Origin: Desulfobacterales bacterium
GTDB lineage: Bacteria; Desulfobacterota; Desulfobacteria; Desulfobacterales; Desulfosalsimonadaceae
NCBI GenBank assembly: GCA_018224315.1
Contig: JAGTVF010000010.1
Location: 1-27,563 of the forward strand
Reading direction: 5' to 3'
Length of the DNA stretch: 27,563 nucleotides
Program-made: the position numbers and the translations under genes
The notes under the pieces: model-generated
Seen by the model: only the letters and a program-made list of their open reading frames with translations
Database searches by the model: none
What the model was told of the DNA's origin: nothing
Part shown: one piece after another, positions 25,442 through 27,563 of the stretch
How positions within the stretch are numbered: the first letter of the stretch is position 1
Layout of the letters: every line of letters starts with the position of its first letter

Positions 25442-26248
25442 ATGGAAACCGAAGAACAAGCCGGGATTCCGCCGGTAAAACTAAGCGCCAACAGCCGTTT
25501 TCACTTCCGGTGTCACCCGGGGATTTCCTGTTTTACCAAGTGCTGCCGGGGGATTAATATCATGCTAACCCCCTATGATATCGTGCGGCTGAAAAACCGC
25601 CTGGAGCTGAGCTCAGAGGACTTTTTGTCCATTTACACAACCCCGCAGCTTCTGGAAAAAACCGATTTGCCGGTTGTGACCCTGCGCATGTTAGACGATC
25701 AGCCCGGAGAACCGGTTTGTCCCTTTGTCCGGGAGGATCAGGGATGTATCGTCTACGAGGACCGGCCCACCACCTGCCGCTATTACCCGCTGGGCGTGGC
25801 TTCACTGAGCCATAAGGACGAGGCCGATGAAGGCTTTTATTTTTTTATTAATGAGCCCCATTGCAGGGGATTTGAAGAGGATGCGGAGTGGACCGTGGAC
25901 CAGTGGCGAAGCGATCAGGGCGTGGATGTTTATGACCGCATCAATGCTCCGTGGACCGAGCTCATCGTCCGGAAACGCTCCATACCGGCCAATATTCGTC
26001 TGACCCAGAAAACCAAAAACATGTTTTTTACGGCCAGTTACGACATCGACCGGTTCCGGCGCTTTGTGTTTGAAAGCTCGTTTTTGAATGTCTACGAGGT
26101 GGATCCGGAAATCGTTGAAAAAATCCGGTCTGATGAGCTGGAACTGTTAAATTTCAGTTTCAGGTGGCTCAAATGGGTGCTGTTTCAGGAGGGTGAGGAG
26201 TTTGCCATCAACCCGCAAGCCGCCGAGGCCCGTGGAAACCGCAGCTGA
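25442..26248 (+). CDS. YkgJ-family cysteine-cluster protein (copy 2)
   Basis: This 268-residue protein is a clear paralogue of the gene at 23789. It has the same C24-x5-C30-x3-CC34-35 start block, LTPYDIVRL, then CPFV, QGCIVYEDRP, TTCRYYPLG and PHCRGF, so the eight Cys positions match. The C-terminal half (about 150-268) is charged, with many aromatic residues and no recognised motif. AAGGAG stands seven bases before the ATG. Sixty bases separate it from the SDR stop, with a possible promoter in between, so it may be transcribed both with and independently of the upstream genes. No function is known. Confidence 0.82.
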   Translation: METEEQAGIPPVKLSANSRFHFRCHPGISCFTKCCRGINIMLTPYDIVRLKNRLELSSEDFLSIYTTPQLLEKTDLPVVTLRMLDDQPGEPVCPFVREDQGCIVYEDRPTTCRYYPLGVASLSHKDEADEGFYFFINEPHCRGFEEDAEWTVDQWRSDQGVDVYDRINAPWTELIVRKRSIPANIRLTQKTKNMFFTASYDIDRFRRFVFESSFLNVYEVDPEIVEKIRSDELELLNFSFRWLKWVLFQEGEEFAINPQAAEARGNRS

Positions 26249-26292
26249 TTTGCACAGCCGGATATAATCCGCATAAACCGGCAATCCGGGCA

Positions 26293-26324
26293 TGCAGGGG
26301 CGGATCCACGGGCCCGCCCCTGCA
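26293..26324. repeat. Perfect hairpin in the ykgJ2/dapA convergent spacer
   Basis: TGCAGGGGCGG (26293-26303) and its exact complement (26314-26324) form an 11-bp stem with a 10-base loop. Neither strand has a following T-run, so it is a transcript-end structure of uncertain type shared by two convergent genes. Confidence 0.5.
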
Positions 26325-26346
26325 GAAAAACGGACATGTGCCGGCT

Positions 26347-27381
26347 TTAATAGGTTTCGTAGGTCAGTTCTGCCAGAATGGCGGGATCATTTAGCCGCTG
26401 GTCGATGTCCACCCCGAAAAACTCGGCGACAGGCCGGAGGATATGGGGATTTTCCCTGTGTACCCGGCGGGCTGCTGCCAGCACCGTGTCCATGCCGGCC
26501 CGGGTCATTTTTCCCAGGGGCCGGCGGCAGGGACCTGCGGGCATCCCCAGGATCTGCATCAGGGTCTTGACCGGCACCGGGTTGCGGGACCGGCAGACCA
26601 CCTCTCCGTGGGGCGTTTTTTCCGTAGTTTTCACCGAAACCAGGTCAAAAAGGGGCTTTAAGGCGTCAAATTGGCTCTTTGCCGCATCCGTGTCGCCGGC
26701 AAGAAGGGAGTGGATCATTTCCGTTACCGGGCCCGGGGCGATATTGGACATCACCGAGATCGCCCCGCCGCCGGCAATGGTCTTATCGGTCATCATGTCA
26801 TGGGTGATGCCGTCATCGCCGGAAAGCATCAGATAGGCGTCCCCGCAGCAGTGCCGGGTCCGGCGCATGTTGTCCAGACTGCCGGTGGCCTCCTTGACGC
26901 AGCTGACATTGGGATGCTCTTTATAGAGGATGGCCAGGTCTTCTGCAAACATCTGGGCGCCGGTGCGGCCCGGTATGATGTAGGGGATTATGGTGGTGTC
27001 CGGGTAGGCCGCGGCCACCGGCGCGACGTATTCCCTCCGGATTTCCAGGGAGCTGGGGCCGTTATAATAAGGGTCCACCAGCAGCACGGCTTCGCATCCG
27101 GATTTTACGGCGTGTTTCGTGGCTTCCAGGGTTTCGGCGGTGTTGTTGCTGCCGGTGCCGGCAATGCAGATACAGCGGTTTCGGGTGTTGGCGGCAATGC
27201 GTTTGATCACGCCGATGTGTTCATTCCAGTTCAGGGTGGGGCTTTCACCGGTGGTGCCCACAGCCAGAAGTCCGGTAATGCCGTTTGCCAGTTGAAAGGA
27301 AATCAGTTTCTCCAGCCCCGCCTCATCAATCTCATTGTTTTTAAACGGCGTAATCAGGGCGGTATAACATCCAGGCTGCAT
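26347..27381 (-). CDS. dapA: 4-hydroxy-tetrahydrodipicolinate synthase-like protein with C-terminal extension
   Basis: DapA condenses pyruvate with aspartate semialdehyde at the first committed step to lysine and diaminopimelate. The TIM-barrel signature is complete: G42-TTGESPTL (Thr43/Thr44), Tyr134 and Arg139 in PYIIPGRTG, and Schiff-base Lys163 in CVKEATGS. At 344 residues it exceeds the usual 290 or so: after the normal end near RRPLGKMTRAG and a final helix it carries about 40 further residues. The ATG at 27379-27381 has GAGGAGG directly upstream; a further 16 codons are open but lack any signal. Related NAL-family aldolases (for example N-acetylneuraminate lyase) share the fold, but Tyr/Arg/Thr usage favours DapA. 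It appears monocistronic. Confidence 0.87.
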   Translation of the reverse strand: MQPGCYTALITPFKNNEIDEAGLEKLISFQLANGITGLLAVGTTGESPTLNWNEHIGVIKRIAANTRNRCICIAGTGSNNTAETLEATKHAVKSGCEAVLLVDPYYNGPSSLEIRREYVAPVAAAYPDTTIIPYIIPGRTGAQMFAEDLAILYKEHPNVSCVKEATGSLDNMRRTRHCCGDAYLMLSGDDGITHDMMTDKTIAGGGAISVMSNIAPGPVTEMIHSLLAGDTDAAKSQFDALKPLFDLVSVKTTEKTPHGEVVCRSRNPVPVKTLMQILGMPAGPCRRPLGKMTRAGMDTVLAAARRVHRENPHILRPVAEFFGVDIDQRLNDPAILAELTYETY

Positions 27382-27528
27382 AAATCCTCCTCTTGTGGCA
27401 CATCTGAACCGGTTCCCATTGCCGGGCAAATGCTCGGGCGGGCGCTGTGGCGGGCCGGATTGCCGCTGCGTTCACCGGGCGATGTGATATTTATAATTTA
27501 TAGGTAGGTATTGTATTGCACGGTTTTT

Positions 27529-27558
27529 ATTATTATGAATTTGGCAATCCCCTGTCAA
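27529..27558 (-). promoter_or_regulatory. Promoter of the dapA-like gene
   Basis: A consensus TTGACA (27553-27558) is followed after 18 bases by AATAAT (27529-27534, 5 of 6); CATAAT at 15-base spacing is an alternative -10. The leader would be about 140 bases. It does not contain recognisable lysine-riboswitch blocks. Confidence 0.6.
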
Positions 27559-27563
27559 ATAAA

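Noticed and set aside
27382..27522. Lysine riboswitch in the dapA leader
   Set aside because: The leader is shorter than the aptamer and none of the conserved blocks was recognised.
1..27563. CRISPR array, prophage, insertion sequence or defence island
   Set aside because: No regularly spaced repeats, transposase, integrase, phage or nuclease-defence genes were seen; gene content is core housekeeping.

Overview
The window looks like a chromosomal core region from a strictly anaerobic, probably sulfide-rich, GC-rich deltaproteobacterial lineage (Desulfobacterota, most likely a sulfate reducer of the Desulfobacterales). This is inferred from gene content and order, not from a database match. 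The clues are rubrerythrin, an oxygen-sensitive class I fumarase, a short anaerobe-type ThiC, a Thi4 with His at the sulfur-donor position, and the order rimP-nusA-infB-DUF503-rbfA-nrnA-truB-rpsO-pnp. No phage, transposase, plasmid or CRISPR signal was found.

Layout, left to right. A membrane-bound LPLAT acyltransferase (98-994, +) converges on a small FKBP/SlyD-like protein with a Cys-rich tail (1013-1405, -). Rubrerythrin (1715-2212, +) converges on a class I fumarase (2281-3894, -). Upstream of the fumarase on the same strand is a thiamine unit, thi4-thiC. It is preceded by its own promoter, a TPP riboswitch and an intrinsic terminator, and has a short inverted-repeat element between the two genes. 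Next comes a long minus-strand translation/RNA operon: tRNA-Gly(CCC), a terminator, rimP, nusA, infB, ylxP-like, rbfA, nrnA, truB, rpsO, pnp, dut and a yycJ-like hydrolase. Many junctions are 4-base ATGA overlaps, and the operon ends in an intrinsic terminator just before the thi4 promoter. Upstream of the tRNA lies rpmI-rplT-pheS-pheT-merR with its own promoter, and before that infC with an apparent ATA start codon.

Divergent from infC is the least understood part: a plus-strand trio of two related Cys-cluster (YkgJ-type) proteins flanking a short-chain dehydrogenase that lacks the catalytic Lys (23789-26248). A dapA-like gene with an extended C-terminus (26347-27381, -) and a strong promoter close the window.

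Functionally, most of the DNA supplies translation initiation, ribosome maturation, tRNA charging and RNA turnover. The thiamine block makes thiazole and pyrimidine precursors under TPP feedback. The best candidate for an undescribed system is the YkgJ-SDR-YkgJ trio. The best regulatory observations are the ATA start of infC, the 9-bp antiterminator overlap in the TPP riboswitch, and the tRNA-terminator-rimP arrangement that parallels metY-rimP of E. coli.
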